Of a stretch of DNA of 64,000 bases, positions 1 to 7,380 are shown one piece after another. The translations under genes were made by a program, and so were the position numbers. The DNA comes from Hymenobacter plasmatis. Lineage in GTDB: Bacteria > Bacteroidota > Bacteroidia > Cytophagales > Hymenobacteraceae. The notes under the pieces are model-generated. The model saw only the letters and a program-made list of their open reading frames with translations, did no database searches and was not told the DNA's origin. Each line of letters opens with the position of its first letter. Position 1 is the stretch's first letter. The stretch is taken from positions 95,781 to 159,780 of the forward strand of contig NZ_JAJFAW010000011.1 in the NCBI RefSeq assembly GCF_020711255.1, in the 5' to 3' direction.

Positions 1-1391
1 ATTTCGCCGGCGGCAATCAGTGCGTCGGCTTCGCGGCGCGAGCAGATGCCGGCGTTGGCGATGTAGCGGTTCAGGCGCAGCTCGTCGGTGCCGAAGTCTT
101 CGTCCTCCTCCCGGCGGCGCTTGTTGCCGCGGGTTTTGTCGTTTTCGTAGTGCTTGAGGTTCTTGTAGTCGGGCGCCTCGCCGGGCCGCTCGCCGTAGCG
201 GGGCTTGTCGGCGCGGTTGTCCTGCACTACCGGGCGGGCGGCGCGGGGCTTGTCGACGCTGGCACCGTAGCCGGTACCCGAGCGGCGCACGCTACGCTCC
301 TGCGCTTTCAGGGCCTCGCGGCGCTCGGCAAAGCTGCCGGGCGCGGGCGTCCACTTCTCGGTGCTGCGCTTCTCGTAACCTCCGGGGCGCTCCCCAGTGC
401 TGCGGCTGGCGCCGAAGGTGGCGTTCTCGCGCTTGCCAAAAGCACCGGGCGTGAACTTCCGGCCGAAGGCAGCTTCATCACCCCGACGGTCGGCATCGCT
501 GCCGCCGGCGAAGTCACCCCGCGGGCCACGCTCTTCGCGGGCCTGCGGCGGATTGGCTTCGAACGGACGTGCCGAACGGATGGGGCGGTTGGGCCCGCGC
601 TCCTCGCTGCGCTGGAAATCTTCCGGCTCGCGGGGCGTGCTGCGGCCAAAGCTGCCGCCGCTGCGGGGGGCGCTGGTTTCGCTGGGCTCGTTGGGGTTTT
701 GCTTTTGGAACTTGCGGTTGCGCTCGCCGGGCAAGCCACGGGGCACGGCCTTCTCGCCTTCGCGACGGTAAGGCTGGCCGTTCCAGTTCTCCTTGGGCTG
801 ATACTCGCGGATGGGACGCGCCGGGGCCGAAGCCGGGCCGCGCTGCTCGCCGCGGTCACTGCCGAAGCTGCCGCGCTCACTGCGCTCGGGGCGCGGCTCG
901 GCGGTACGGCCGTAGCTGGTGCCGGTGCGCTGCTCTTTACCTAAGCGCGGACGCTCACTGCGCTCGGGCCGGTCGCCGCCGGGGCGGAAGCCACCTTGCT
1001 CGCGCTGGCCGTATTCTTTGTTGCCGAAGCTCTTGCCGCCAAAGCCTTTGTTAAAGCCGCCTTCGCGGTTGCCCCCACCGGCTCCGCCGTAGGTGCGCTT
1101 CTCGCCATCGCCAAAGCTCCGGCCGCCACCAAAGGCCCCGTTGGACGGGCGGCCAAAGGCGCCGTTAGTAGCCGGGCGCCCGAAAGCACCGTTGGTAGCC
1201 GGACGGCCATTGCCGGGCCGGGCCGAAGAGTATCCGCCGCGGTCGCCGCCACGGTCACGGTCGCCGCCGCGGCCTGCTGGGCCACCGGCGTTCGAACGCT
1301 CGCTCTTGCCACCGCCGAAGCCGCCCGGGCCGCCTGCATTGCGGCCGCCGCGACGGTCCGCTTTATCGTCTGAAAAATGTTTCTTGCCCAT
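1..1391 (-). CDS. Pseudouridine synthase, RsuA/RluB family (5' part only, long disordered N-terminus)
   Basis: The gene runs off the left edge, so only about 463 N-terminal residues are seen. The last 28 visible residues (LRLNRYIANAGICSRREADA and following) are the start of an S4 RNA-binding domain of the RsuA/RluB/RluF pseudouridine synthases, which modify rRNA uridines. The catalytic domain lies outside the window. Residues 1-435 are low complexity, rich in Gly, Arg, Ser, Phe and Pro, with GGDRDRGG-type runs and an NGAFGRP motif repeated around 1126-1211. The start is the ATG at 1391-1389 (MGKKHFSDDKADRRGG); no better start lies just upstream. Long basic extensions on this enzyme are known in Bacteroidota, but their role is unclear to me. 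The S4 assignment is firm; the exact target uridine is not deducible. Confidence 0.85.
   Translation of the reverse strand, partial: MGKKHFSDDKADRRGGRNAGGPGGFGGGKSERSNAGGPAGRGGDRDRGGDRGGYSSARPGNGRPATNGAFGRPATNGAFGRPSNGAFGGGRSFGDGEKRTYGGAGGGNREGGFNKGFGGKSFGNKEYGQREQGGFRPGGDRPERSERPRLGKEQRTGTSYGRTAEPRPERSERGSFGSDRGEQRGPASAPARPIREYQPKENWNGQPYRREGEKAVPRGLPGERNRKFQKQNPNEPSETSAPRSGGSFGRSTPREPEDFQRSEERGPNRPIRSARPFEANPPQAREERGPRGDFAGGSDADRRGDEAAFGRKFTPGAFGKRENATFGASRSTGERPGGYEKRSTEKWTPAPGSFAERREALKAQERSVRRSGTGYGASVDKPRAARPVVQDNRADKPRYGERPGEAPDYKNLKHYENDKTRGNKRRREEDEDFGTDELRLNRYIANAGICSRREADALIAAGE
1126..1211 (-). repeat. In-gene tandem repeat encoding NGAFGRP units
   Basis: Three near-copies of a seven- to nine-residue unit (NGRPAT, NGAFGRPAT, NGAFGRPS, NGAFGG) sit inside the disordered N-terminus of the pseudouridine synthase. 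The DNA copies differ at third codon positions, so the repeat is old or under protein-level selection. Confidence 0.75.
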
Positions 1392-1513
1392 GGGGAAAAG
1401 TTGCTTGCCGTATCGCTACGGTATGATAAAAAACGTGGTGGTCAGTGCTCAATTCCTGGCTACCGACCTGCTAAAGCGCCCGGCTGCCAAAATGATTCAC
1501 TTAAGGTAAAAGC

Positions 1514-1570
1514 AAAAGCCCGAACCTGCCAGCCGGCCGCCGCAGCGCCGGCCCACAGGTTCGGGCCTCG
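1514..1570 (-). terminator. Rho-independent terminator of the DksA-like gene
   Basis: An 11-bp perfect stem (GCCCGAACCTG at 1518-1528 against CAGGTTCGGGC at 1556-1566) encloses a GC-rich loop. On the minus strand it is followed by a T-rich tail (CTTTTGCTTTT). It lies 15-70 nt past the stop of the DksA-like gene. Confidence 0.8.
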
Positions 1571-1584
1571 GGCCAAGACGCAAA

Positions 1585-1968
1585 CTAGTCGCGACGCGCC
1601 ATTTTGGCTTCGATGGAGTGCTGGGTGTGCGGTACGGCCCGCAGACGCTCCTTAGGAATCAGTTTGCCCGTGCCAATGCACACGCCGTAGGTGCCGTTTT
1701 TGATACGAACCTGGGCGTTTTCGAGCTGTTGAATGAACTTCATCTGGCGCGAAGCCAGCTGGTTCATGCTTTCTTTCTCGGCCGTTTCGGCGCCGTCCTC
1801 CAGCACTTTGGCCGAAGATGCGGTGGTGTCGGTCCCGGTGTCGTTGCTCCGGTTCAGGGTTTCTTTAATGAATGACAACTCCTTACGGGCCGCCGTCAGT
1901 TTTTCCTGAATAATCTGGTCGAACTCATTCAAGTCTTCCCGGGAATAGCGAATGTTGTCGTCGTTCAT
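1585..1968 (-). CDS. TraR/DksA family protein without a complete zinc finger
   Basis: A 127-residue member of the DksA/TraR family, whose members bind the secondary channel of RNA polymerase and modulate transcription, often with ppGpp. Residues 10-90 are predicted to form the two-helix coiled coil with an acidic, Ser/Thr-rich tip (LEDGAETAEKES). Residues 91-123 hold the family C-terminal block NGTYGVCIGTGKLIPKERLR. The four-Cys zinc site is degenerate: only Cys97 remains, its partner is Thr, and the second CxxC is replaced by PHTQHS. Cys-poor DksA paralogues are known, so this may be the normal lineage form. It has its own terminator at 1514-1570. Confidence 0.85.
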   Translation of the reverse strand: MNDDNIRYSREDLNEFDQIIQEKLTAARKELSFIKETLNRSNDTGTDTTASSAKVLEDGAETAEKESMNQLASRQMKFIQQLENAQVRIKNGTYGVCIGTGKLIPKERLRAVPHTQHSIEAKMARRD

Positions 1969-2156
1969 CGAAGGTGGTAAAAAAGAAATATGGGAGAGGT
2001 TGGGTCGTCACCGCTAGGCAACTCTCCGGCAACACCACCGGATACTAAATGGTTTGCCCGAGTCTAAGTGGACTTATTGCCACAAGCTGAAGCGGTTGAA
2101 TGCTTGATTTTGCGGGCTCAAAGTTACGTAGCGCGGCGCGCTTTCCTCTTGTTCTG

Positions 2157-2633
2157 CTAAAAACCTAACATTTGGATAGCAGCCACAGCGGCTTCCACGC
2201 CCTTATTGCCGTGCTTGCCGCTGGCCCGGTCCCAGGCTTGCTCCAGCGTATTGGTCGTCACCAGGCCAAAAATGACCGGCTTGTTGAACTTCAGGCCTAC
2301 CTGGGTAATGCCCTGGGCTACGGCATGGCAGATGTAGTCGTCGTGCTTGGTTTCGCCCCGAATTACCACCCCCAGGCAAATGACGGCGTCCATCTCGTCG
2401 TGTTGGGCCAGAAACTGCGCGCCCAGCGTGAGCTCGAAGCTGCCCGGCACGGTATTGCGGTAGATGTTCTCTGCCTTGGCCCCGTGCTTGAGCAAGGTAT
2501 CGTACGCCCCGGCGCTGAGCACGTCGGTTATCTCCCGATTCCACTCGGCCACCACCAGCCCAAAGCGCTTTTCGCTGATATCGGTAAAATTGGAAGCGTC
2601 GTAGTCGCTGAGGTTTTGCAGAGCAGTAGCCAT
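2157..2633 (-). CDS. ribH: 6,7-dimethyl-8-ribityllumazine synthase
   Basis: The 158-residue lumazine synthase condenses 5-amino-6-ribitylaminouracil with 3,4-dihydroxybutanone phosphate, the penultimate step of riboflavin synthesis, in a cytosolic multimeric shell. Family motifs are present in order: GSFEL near residue 64, GVVIRGETKHDDYICHAVAQ at about 88-107 (carrying the catalytic His), and the C-terminal GLVTTNTLEQAWDRA with GNKGVEAA. Length is typical. ATG start at 2633. Downstream of the TPR gene on the same strand, but that gene ends in its own terminator, so ribH probably has its own promoter. The ribH-TPR-recF-DUF721 neighbourhood is, as I recall it, common in Bacteroidota. Confidence 0.97.
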   Translation of the reverse strand: MATALQNLSDYDASNFTDISEKRFGLVVAEWNREITDVLSAGAYDTLLKHGAKAENIYRNTVPGSFELTLGAQFLAQHDEMDAVICLGVVIRGETKHDDYICHAVAQGITQVGLKFNKPVIFGLVTTNTLEQAWDRASGKHGNKGVEAAVAAIQMLGF

Positions 2634-2733
2634 GTCAGAGGGGGCAGTCAGGGTTAAGAATTAAATTTGAGATGGGCCCACGGTGGGCAGCTTTCTTAAG
2701 AAGCAGCCGGGAAGAAGGTTTGCGCCGCGAGGT

Positions 2734-2770
2734 AAAAAAATTGCGCTTCCCCACTGCTGAGGAAGCGCAA
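2734..2770 (-). terminator. Rho-independent terminator after the TPR gene
   Basis: A perfect 10-bp stem (TTGCGCTTCC at 2741-2750 and GGAAGCGCAA at 2761-2770) with a 10-nt loop. On the minus strand it is followed directly by seven T. It lies 28 nt past the TPR gene stop. Confidence 0.9.
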
Positions 2771-2797
2771 CAACATTCGGTCAAAGCGCCTTGCGGA

Positions 2798-3565
2798 TTA
2801 CTTCTCCAGCTTGGCTTTGTACTGGCGGGCTTCGGCTACTTCCTGGGCCGTGGGGTACTCGCTGATGATGCGGTCGTAGGCCTTGATGGCGCCTTCGGTA
2901 TCGCCGGCTACTTCGCGGGCCGTGGCTTCCTTCAGTAGGTAGCCGGGCGAGAAGTACTCGTTGGCGTTGTGGTCGGCGGCTTTGGCGTAGAGGTCGGCCG
3001 CTTCCTTGGGCTTGTTCATCTCCATCTGGGCATCGCCCATCAGCGCGTAGGCGCGGCTCTGCACCAGGTAGTCGTCCGAGCTGAAGTCCTCCAGATAGTC
3101 GAGGGCTTCCTTGTACTTGCCTTGCTTCAGGGCTGCTACGCCGGCGTAGAAGTTGGCGAGGTTGCCGGCTTTGGTGTTGCCATACTCATTGGCCACAGTG
3201 GTCAGGCCGGGGGCTTTGCCGTCGCCCTTCACGGCTTTGTTCAGCGAGTCAGCCTCCCAGTAGTTCACGGCGCGGAACATGCTGGCCTGGGCCTTTGCAT
3301 CCTGCGAATTGCGCCAGGTGTAAAAGCCAAAAGCTCCTACCACGGCCAGCACCACCAGCGCCAGCAAGCCCAACAACAGGTTGCGGTTGTTGCGCACGAA
3401 ATTCTCCGACTCTACCAGTCGGGCGGCCAACGCGTCCGGGTCTTCCAGCAGCGGATTCTCAGACGGCAGGTTTTCGGCGGGCGCCAACGGGTCGGCCGGA
3501 ACGTTCTGGGTGGTTTGCCCCTGACGGGCCTGCTGGCTCTTGCCAGTGTAAGGAATCTTCGACAT
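2798..3565 (-). CDS. Tetratricopeptide-repeat membrane-anchored protein (YfgM-like architecture)
   Basis: A 255-residue protein with a Pro/Asn-rich cytosolic N-terminus (1-60), one transmembrane helix at about 63-84 (LLLGLLALVVLAVVGAFGF) and a C-terminal domain of TPR helices (for example LANFYAGVAALKQGKYKEAL and AYALMGDAQMEMNKPKEAA). The same layout is found in the SecYEG-associated YfgM family and related chaperone adaptors, so a role in envelope protein assembly is plausible but inferred. The ATG at 3565 (MSKIPYTGKS) is preferred to the upstream in-frame ATG at 3601, which would add 12 residues with no family resemblance. Ends in a strong terminator. Confidence 0.85.
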   Translation of the reverse strand: MSKIPYTGKSQQARQGQTTQNVPADPLAPAENLPSENPLLEDPDALAARLVESENFVRNNRNLLLGLLALVVLAVVGAFGFYTWRNSQDAKAQASMFRAVNYWEADSLNKAVKGDGKAPGLTTVANEYGNTKAGNLANFYAGVAALKQGKYKEALDYLEDFSSDDYLVQSRAYALMGDAQMEMNKPKEAADLYAKAADHNANEYFSPGYLLKEATAREVAGDTEGAIKAYDRIISEYPTAQEVAEARQYKAKLEK

Positions 3566-3628
3566 TACGGAGAGAGTTTCAACAACAAGGCCTGCAAGCA
3601 AGCCGGATGGCCGGGTGGGCCGGTTTGA

Positions 3629-4795
3629 TTAGTCGTGAATATAGGGGTAGTCGGCCTGTACGTACACGTCCTTGTACAATTCGTCGGGCGTGGGGTAAGG
3701 CGAGGTCTCGGCAAATTCTACCGACTCGGCCACCTGGGCCTTGATGCGCTCGTCAATGGCTTCGAGGTCGGCCTCCGTTGCCATGTTGTTGGTGAGGATG
3801 GTGTGGCGCACGCTTTCGATGGCGTCGCGGTGGCGGTAGTCTTCCAGTTCCTCTTTGGTGCGGTACTTGGCGGGGTCACTCATGGAGTGGCCTTTGTAGC
3901 GGTAGGTTTTAAACTCCAGCAAGGTGGGGCCATCGCCTTTGCGGGCGCGCTCGGCGGCGCGGGCTACGGCTTCGTGAATATCCTCCACGCGCATGCCGTT
4001 CACCGGCTCCGACGGCATGTCGTAGCTCAGGCCAATCTTGTAGAGGTCGGTCACGTTCGACGTCCGGGCCACCGAGGTACCCATGGCGTAGCCGTTGTTC
4101 TCAATCACGAAGATGACCGGCAGCTTCCACAGCATGGCCATGTTGAAGGCCTCGTGCAGGGCGCCCTGGCGCACGGCGCCGTCGCCCATGTAGCAGATGC
4201 AAAGCTTGCCCGTCTTGTTGTACTTCTCGGCAAAGGCAATGCCCGCGCCCATCGGTACCTGCCCGCCCACGATGCCGTGGCCGCCCATGAAACCAACCGC
4301 TTTGTCGAACATGTGCATCGAGCCGCCCTTGCCTTTTGAGCAACCGGTGGCTTTGGCAAATAGCTCGGCCATGATGGCATTGGGCGAGGTGCCCAGTGCC
4401 AAGGGGTGGGCGTGGTCACGGTAGGCCGTGATGTACTTATCGCCTACCTCCAACGCCGATACTGCCCCGGCTACGCAAGCCTCCTGGCCAATGTAGAGGT
4501 GGCAGAACCCTTTAATCTTTTGCTGGCCGTACAGCTGCCCGGCCTTGTCCTCAAACTTGCGCATGAGCTGCATTTGCTCGTACCAGCGCAGGTACGTCTC
4601 CTTGGGGAAGGAAGTCGAAGCGTTTGCTTCTCTGGAAAGGTCCGTCCCGGAGGCGGCCATGGTGGGCGCATCGGTACCAGGCATTACGGGGTCTGGTTGG
4701 ACACTGGTGGACGCGGCTTTGCCTTTTCCTTTGGCTACTGAGCCATTGGTTGCCGTCGATTTATTAGAAGCAGCTTTTACTTTCGTATCCGCCAT
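3629..4795 (-). CDS. pdhA: Pyruvate dehydrogenase E1 component, alpha subunit
   Basis: E1 alpha of the pyruvate dehydrogenase complex: the thiamine-diphosphate-dependent subunit that decarboxylates pyruvate with E1 beta and passes the acetyl group to E2. The 388 residues include the substrate and cofactor segments FCHLYIGQEA and YRDHAHPLALG, and the ThDP motif GDGAVRQGALHEAFNMA...ENNGYAMGT. Residues 1-62 form a Lys/Ala/Ser/Thr-rich extension absent from the usual core of about 330 residues; the ATG at 4795 is the only convincing start upstream of it. The beta subunit is not in this window. It is divergent from recF, with about 68 bp between the two starts. Confidence 0.95.
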   Translation of the reverse strand: MADTKVKAASNKSTATNGSVAKGKGKAASTSVQPDPVMPGTDAPTMAASGTDLSREANASTSFPKETYLRWYEQMQLMRKFEDKAGQLYGQQKIKGFCHLYIGQEACVAGAVSALEVGDKYITAYRDHAHPLALGTSPNAIMAELFAKATGCSKGKGGSMHMFDKAVGFMGGHGIVGGQVPMGAGIAFAEKYNKTGKLCICYMGDGAVRQGALHEAFNMAMLWKLPVIFVIENNGYAMGTSVARTSNVTDLYKIGLSYDMPSEPVNGMRVEDIHEAVARAAERARKGDGPTLLEFKTYRYKGHSMSDPAKYRTKEELEDYRHRDAIESVRHTILTNNMATEADLEAIDERIKAQVAESVEFAETSPYPTPDELYKDVYVQADYPYIHD

Positions 4796-4863
4796 AGCAG
4801 TTTAAGGAAAATTTCGCGTTGGGAGGGCGAAATTACGTAAAAGTGCTGGCAATACCGAACCTT

Positions 4864-5979
4864 ATGACCCTCGACTCCCTCCAGCTGCTTTTTTTTAAAA
4901 ATTACGACGACGCTTCCCTGCGTTTATCCCCCGGCCTCAACTGCTTTATTGGCGATAACGGCAGTGGAAAAACCAATCTGCTGGATGCCATTCACTATTT
5001 GTCGCTCACCAAGAGCGCTATCACCGCTTCTGACGCCCTTTGCATTAAGCAAGGTGCTGATTTCTTTGTAGTTAAGGGAAATTTTTCTTCCGAAACGGCT
5101 CCCGAACACGAAACCATCCAGGTTAGCCTGCGGGCAGGTCAAAAAAAGACCCTCACCCATAACAAGCAGCCCTATGAACGCATGGCCGACCACATCGGTC
5201 GGTACCCCGCGGTGCTTATCTCCCCTTACGACACCGACCTCATTCGGCAGGGCAGCGAAGACCGCCGCAAGTATTTCGATAGCTTGATGGCTCAACTCGA
5301 CCACGAGTTTCTGGAGCTACTCATTGCTTACAATGCCTTGCTCCGCCAACGCAATGCGGTGCTCAAGCAAGGCGGCGACCGCCCCTCGCACGGTTTCGAC
5401 CGCGACTACCTACTGGCATTGGATGAACAGCTGGCTCCGATTGGGCAGCAGCTCACCTCACTCCGGGAGGCGTTTCTCGCCGAGTACGTCCCCATCTTTC
5501 AGCGCCATTACCGGCTGCTTGCCGATGGCCGCGAGTTTGTGACCCTAACCTATAAGAGCCAATTGCTCGGCGCTGACTTTGCCCAATTGCTGCGGAGCAA
5601 TGAGCGGCGCGACTTTGCCCTGCAACGCAGCACCACCGGCTCGCACCGCGACGACTTCGTCTTTCTTATGGACGAACTGCCGGTGAAAAGCCACGCCTCG
5701 CAAGGGCAGCAGAAGTCCTTTGCCATTGCCCTTAAGCTGGCTCAGTTTGAAATGCTCGCGGCCAAGCAGCACCACAAACCCCTGCTTTTGCTCGACGACA
5801 TCTTCGACCGCCTCGACGACAAACGCATTGCCCGCCTGCTTGAGCTGGTAGCCGACGAGACCTTTGGCCAGGTTTTTCTGACCGATACCAACCTGGAACG
5901 GACCGACCAGGCCCTTGCCCGGGTCTCCATTCCCATCCTCCGGTTTCGGGTGCAGGACGGTACAGTAGCGCCCGTTTAG
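4864..5979 (+). CDS. recF: DNA replication and repair protein RecF
   Basis: RecF is an SMC-like ATPase that helps load RecA at single-strand gaps. The 371-residue product shows Walker A GDNGSGKTNLLDAI near residue 32, the signature SQGQQKSFAIALKLAQF, and Walker B LLLLDDIFDRLDD in the C-terminal third. The ATG at 4864 (MTLDSLQLLFFKNYDDA) gives the family-typical start; a longer frame from 4819 adds 15 atypical residues. It is followed by the DUF721 gene, a frequent recF partner. In many bacteria recF sits with dnaA, dnaN and gyrB near the origin; here those three are absent but the DnaA-box cluster is 25 kb away. Confidence 0.97.
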   Translation: MTLDSLQLLFFKNYDDASLRLSPGLNCFIGDNGSGKTNLLDAIHYLSLTKSAITASDALCIKQGADFFVVKGNFSSETAPEHETIQVSLRAGQKKTLTHNKQPYERMADHIGRYPAVLISPYDTDLIRQGSEDRRKYFDSLMAQLDHEFLELLIAYNALLRQRNAVLKQGGDRPSHGFDRDYLLALDEQLAPIGQQLTSLREAFLAEYVPIFQRHYRLLADGREFVTLTYKSQLLGADFAQLLRSNERRDFALQRSTTGSHRDDFVFLMDELPVKSHASQGQQKSFAIALKLAQFEMLAAKQHHKPLLLLDDIFDRLDDKRIARLLELVADETFGQVFLTDTNLERTDQALARVSIPILRFRVQDGTVAPV

Positions 5980-5993
5980 AGCCGGTTAAGCGC

Positions 5994-6001
5994 TACCTTT
6001 G
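5994..6001 (+). promoter_or_regulatory. Bacteroidota-type -7 box TACCTTTG before the DUF721 gene
   Basis: TACCTTTG matches the Bacteroidota sigma-ABfr -7 consensus TAnnTTTG and lies 53 nt before the DUF721 start, just past the recF stop. No clear -33 TTTG is visible, so it is a candidate only. Confidence 0.4.
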
Positions 6002-6053
6002 TGGCCCCCAAAACAGGAGCAGCTTTGCCCTTTTTGTTTGCCTGCCTTGCCTT

Positions 6054-6362
6054 GTGAAAAAGCCCTTCTCCCCTTCTCGCTCCGGTGACATCTCCCTCAA
6101 GGAAGGCCTCGAGGCATTGGTTCGGGCGTACCGCCTCCAGGGCAAGCTCAACGAGGTAACGGTGGTATCGAGCTGGGAGCGGGTCATGGGGAAAGCCGTA
6201 GCGCTGAAGACCCAGGAAGTGTACGTCAACAAAGGCCGGCTCTTTGTCCGTCTTAGCTCTGCTCCCCTCAAGCATGAGCTGCTCATGGCCAAGACCCGGG
6301 TTGCCGAGCTCATCAATGCCGAAGTGGGAGAAACCGTCGTCACGGAAGTCATTTTCCTGTAG
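6054..6362 (+). CDS. DUF721 domain protein (DciA-like)
   Basis: A 102-residue DUF721 protein. The family includes DciA, the helicase-loading factor of bacteria lacking DnaC or DnaI. The fold segment is visible from LKEGLEALVRAYRLQGKLNE through VVSSWERVMGKAVALKT to the closing LFVRLSSAPLKHELLMAK. The ATG at 6054 gives a basic start (MKKPFSPSRSGD). It lies 74 nt after recF on the same strand with its own candidate -7 box. DciA function for this exact protein is inferred from family and from linkage to replication genes. Confidence 0.85.
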   Translation: MKKPFSPSRSGDISLKEGLEALVRAYRLQGKLNEVTVVSSWERVMGKAVALKTQEVYVNKGRLFVRLSSAPLKHELLMAKTRVAELINAEVGETVVTEVIFL

Positions 6363-6706
6363 CCATTCTTCTCGGCCCTCTTTTCGGCCACCGATACCCT
6401 TTGCCAGATTTAAGTCTGGCTAAAGCTCACAGTTTGTCTCTGCTGAGGGTGTCTCTATGGCCCAACATCGACAGTTGATTTCTGGGACTTAGCAGGAGCT
6501 ATGGTGCTGCGCATGCCTTGATAATCGGCAAGCTATTTATGCATTCAACAGTAAGGCGGGGCAGGCATATCGGGTCTGGCGCTACGCTTACTCTTGGCTC
6601 CAAACAAGGCCAGCCTCCGCCTGTAAATCACGCCCGGCCTTTCATTAAAGCGGGCCCATGTCAGCAGTCTGTTACAGCCGCTCCCCTACCCCTGTGCGGA
6701 CAAAAA
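6363..6706. other. Intergenic region between DUF721 and parS
   Basis: About 340 bp with no supported gene. A weak hairpin (GCCAGA at 6403-6408 and TCTGGC at 6415-6420) lies 40 nt after the DUF721 stop and could be a poor terminator. Nothing else is recognisable until the parS site at its right end. Confidence 0.5.
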
Positions 6707-6722
6707 TGTTTCACGTGGAACA
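6707..6722. promoter_or_regulatory. parS: parS centromere site (ParB-binding)
   Basis: The 16-mer TGTTTCACGTGGAACA fits the chromosomal parS consensus TGTTnCACGTGnAACA at every position. ParB binds this palindrome and spreads from it, and ParA then segregates the origin region. It sits 7 bp past the 3' end of the HTH gene, in noncoding DNA, about 23.5 kb from the DnaA-box cluster, as expected for an origin-proximal site. Confidence 0.85.
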
Positions 6723-6728
6723 TTTCTG

Positions 6729-7115
6729 TTACTTCGGCCCATACACTTTTAGCAATAGCTCATTGTAGGCCTCCAGAAGGGCGATGTACTTAGACTGGAG
6801 TATTAAAAGCTGCCGGGAAGGGTCAAGGTCAGGGGATTGCGACTGTGTTACACGACTTGTAACAACAGGTGTAACAACAGGACGCGGCGAAGATGTTACA
6901 AATGGCAAAGACGATTGTTGTACAGCTGTAAAGTCGTTTGAAAAATCATGATTAATAATCTCCCCCACTTTCTTTACGAAGTTGTAATCAATAGTATCTT
7001 CTTTGAATTTACGGTAAATAGTAGGACGTGTAATACCCAGTTCGTCCACGATACGCGTGATGGAAATACCGCTGTTTTTGATAGCTTCTTGCAGGATTTC
7101 GCCTTGATGTGGCAT
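6729..7115 (-). CDS. Helix-turn-helix regulator, function unknown
   Basis: A 128-residue protein with an N-terminal Cro/C1- or Fis-like helix-turn-helix (about 4-45; the recognition region is GISITRIVDELGITRPTIYR). The middle is rich in Ser, Pro, Val and Thr (residues 70-95, with repeated VVT and RVT). The C-terminal helix SRQLLILQSKYIALLEAYNE looks like an amphipathic dimerisation helix. The gene and its upstream DNA are more AT-rich than their neighbours by eye. The hexamer GTTACA/TGTAAC recurs both inside the Val-Thr-coding stretch and upstream, which suggests autoregulation. It is next to parS, but I see no ParB-like domain. Confidence 0.75.
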   Translation of the reverse strand: MPHQGEILQEAIKNSGISITRIVDELGITRPTIYRKFKEDTIDYNFVKKVGEIINHDFSNDFTAVQQSSLPFVTSSPRPVVTPVVTSRVTQSQSPDLDPSRQLLILQSKYIALLEAYNELLLKVYGPK

Positions 7116-7380
7116 AATTAGAGTGTTACGTAACGCTTATGCAAATATGTTATACGGAGGTGGATAATACAAATATGTTCGAACAATAAAATTACAATTT
7201 ATGTGTCACAATACATGATATACAGGTACACATTTTGTATCATTTACAATTAAACACTGTATCAACAACGTGTTACAAACGTTTACTGTAACACAGATGT
7301 AACACAATGGCACCCGACATAAAAGTGGCCATGACGTTGCCTAGCCCACATATTGCCTTGCCCGCATACCGCTTGTACTA
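7116..7380. promoter_or_regulatory. AT-rich regulatory region with GTGTTAC/GTAACAC motifs
   Basis: The DNA upstream of the HTH gene carries the palindrome GTTACGTAAC (7125-7134, overlapping GTGTTAC at 7123-7129), plus an inverted pair GTGTTAC (7270-7276) and GTAACAC (7288-7294), and a further direct GTAACAC (7299-7305). These are good operator candidates for the adjacent HTH protein. No gene is supported here. Confidence 0.5.
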
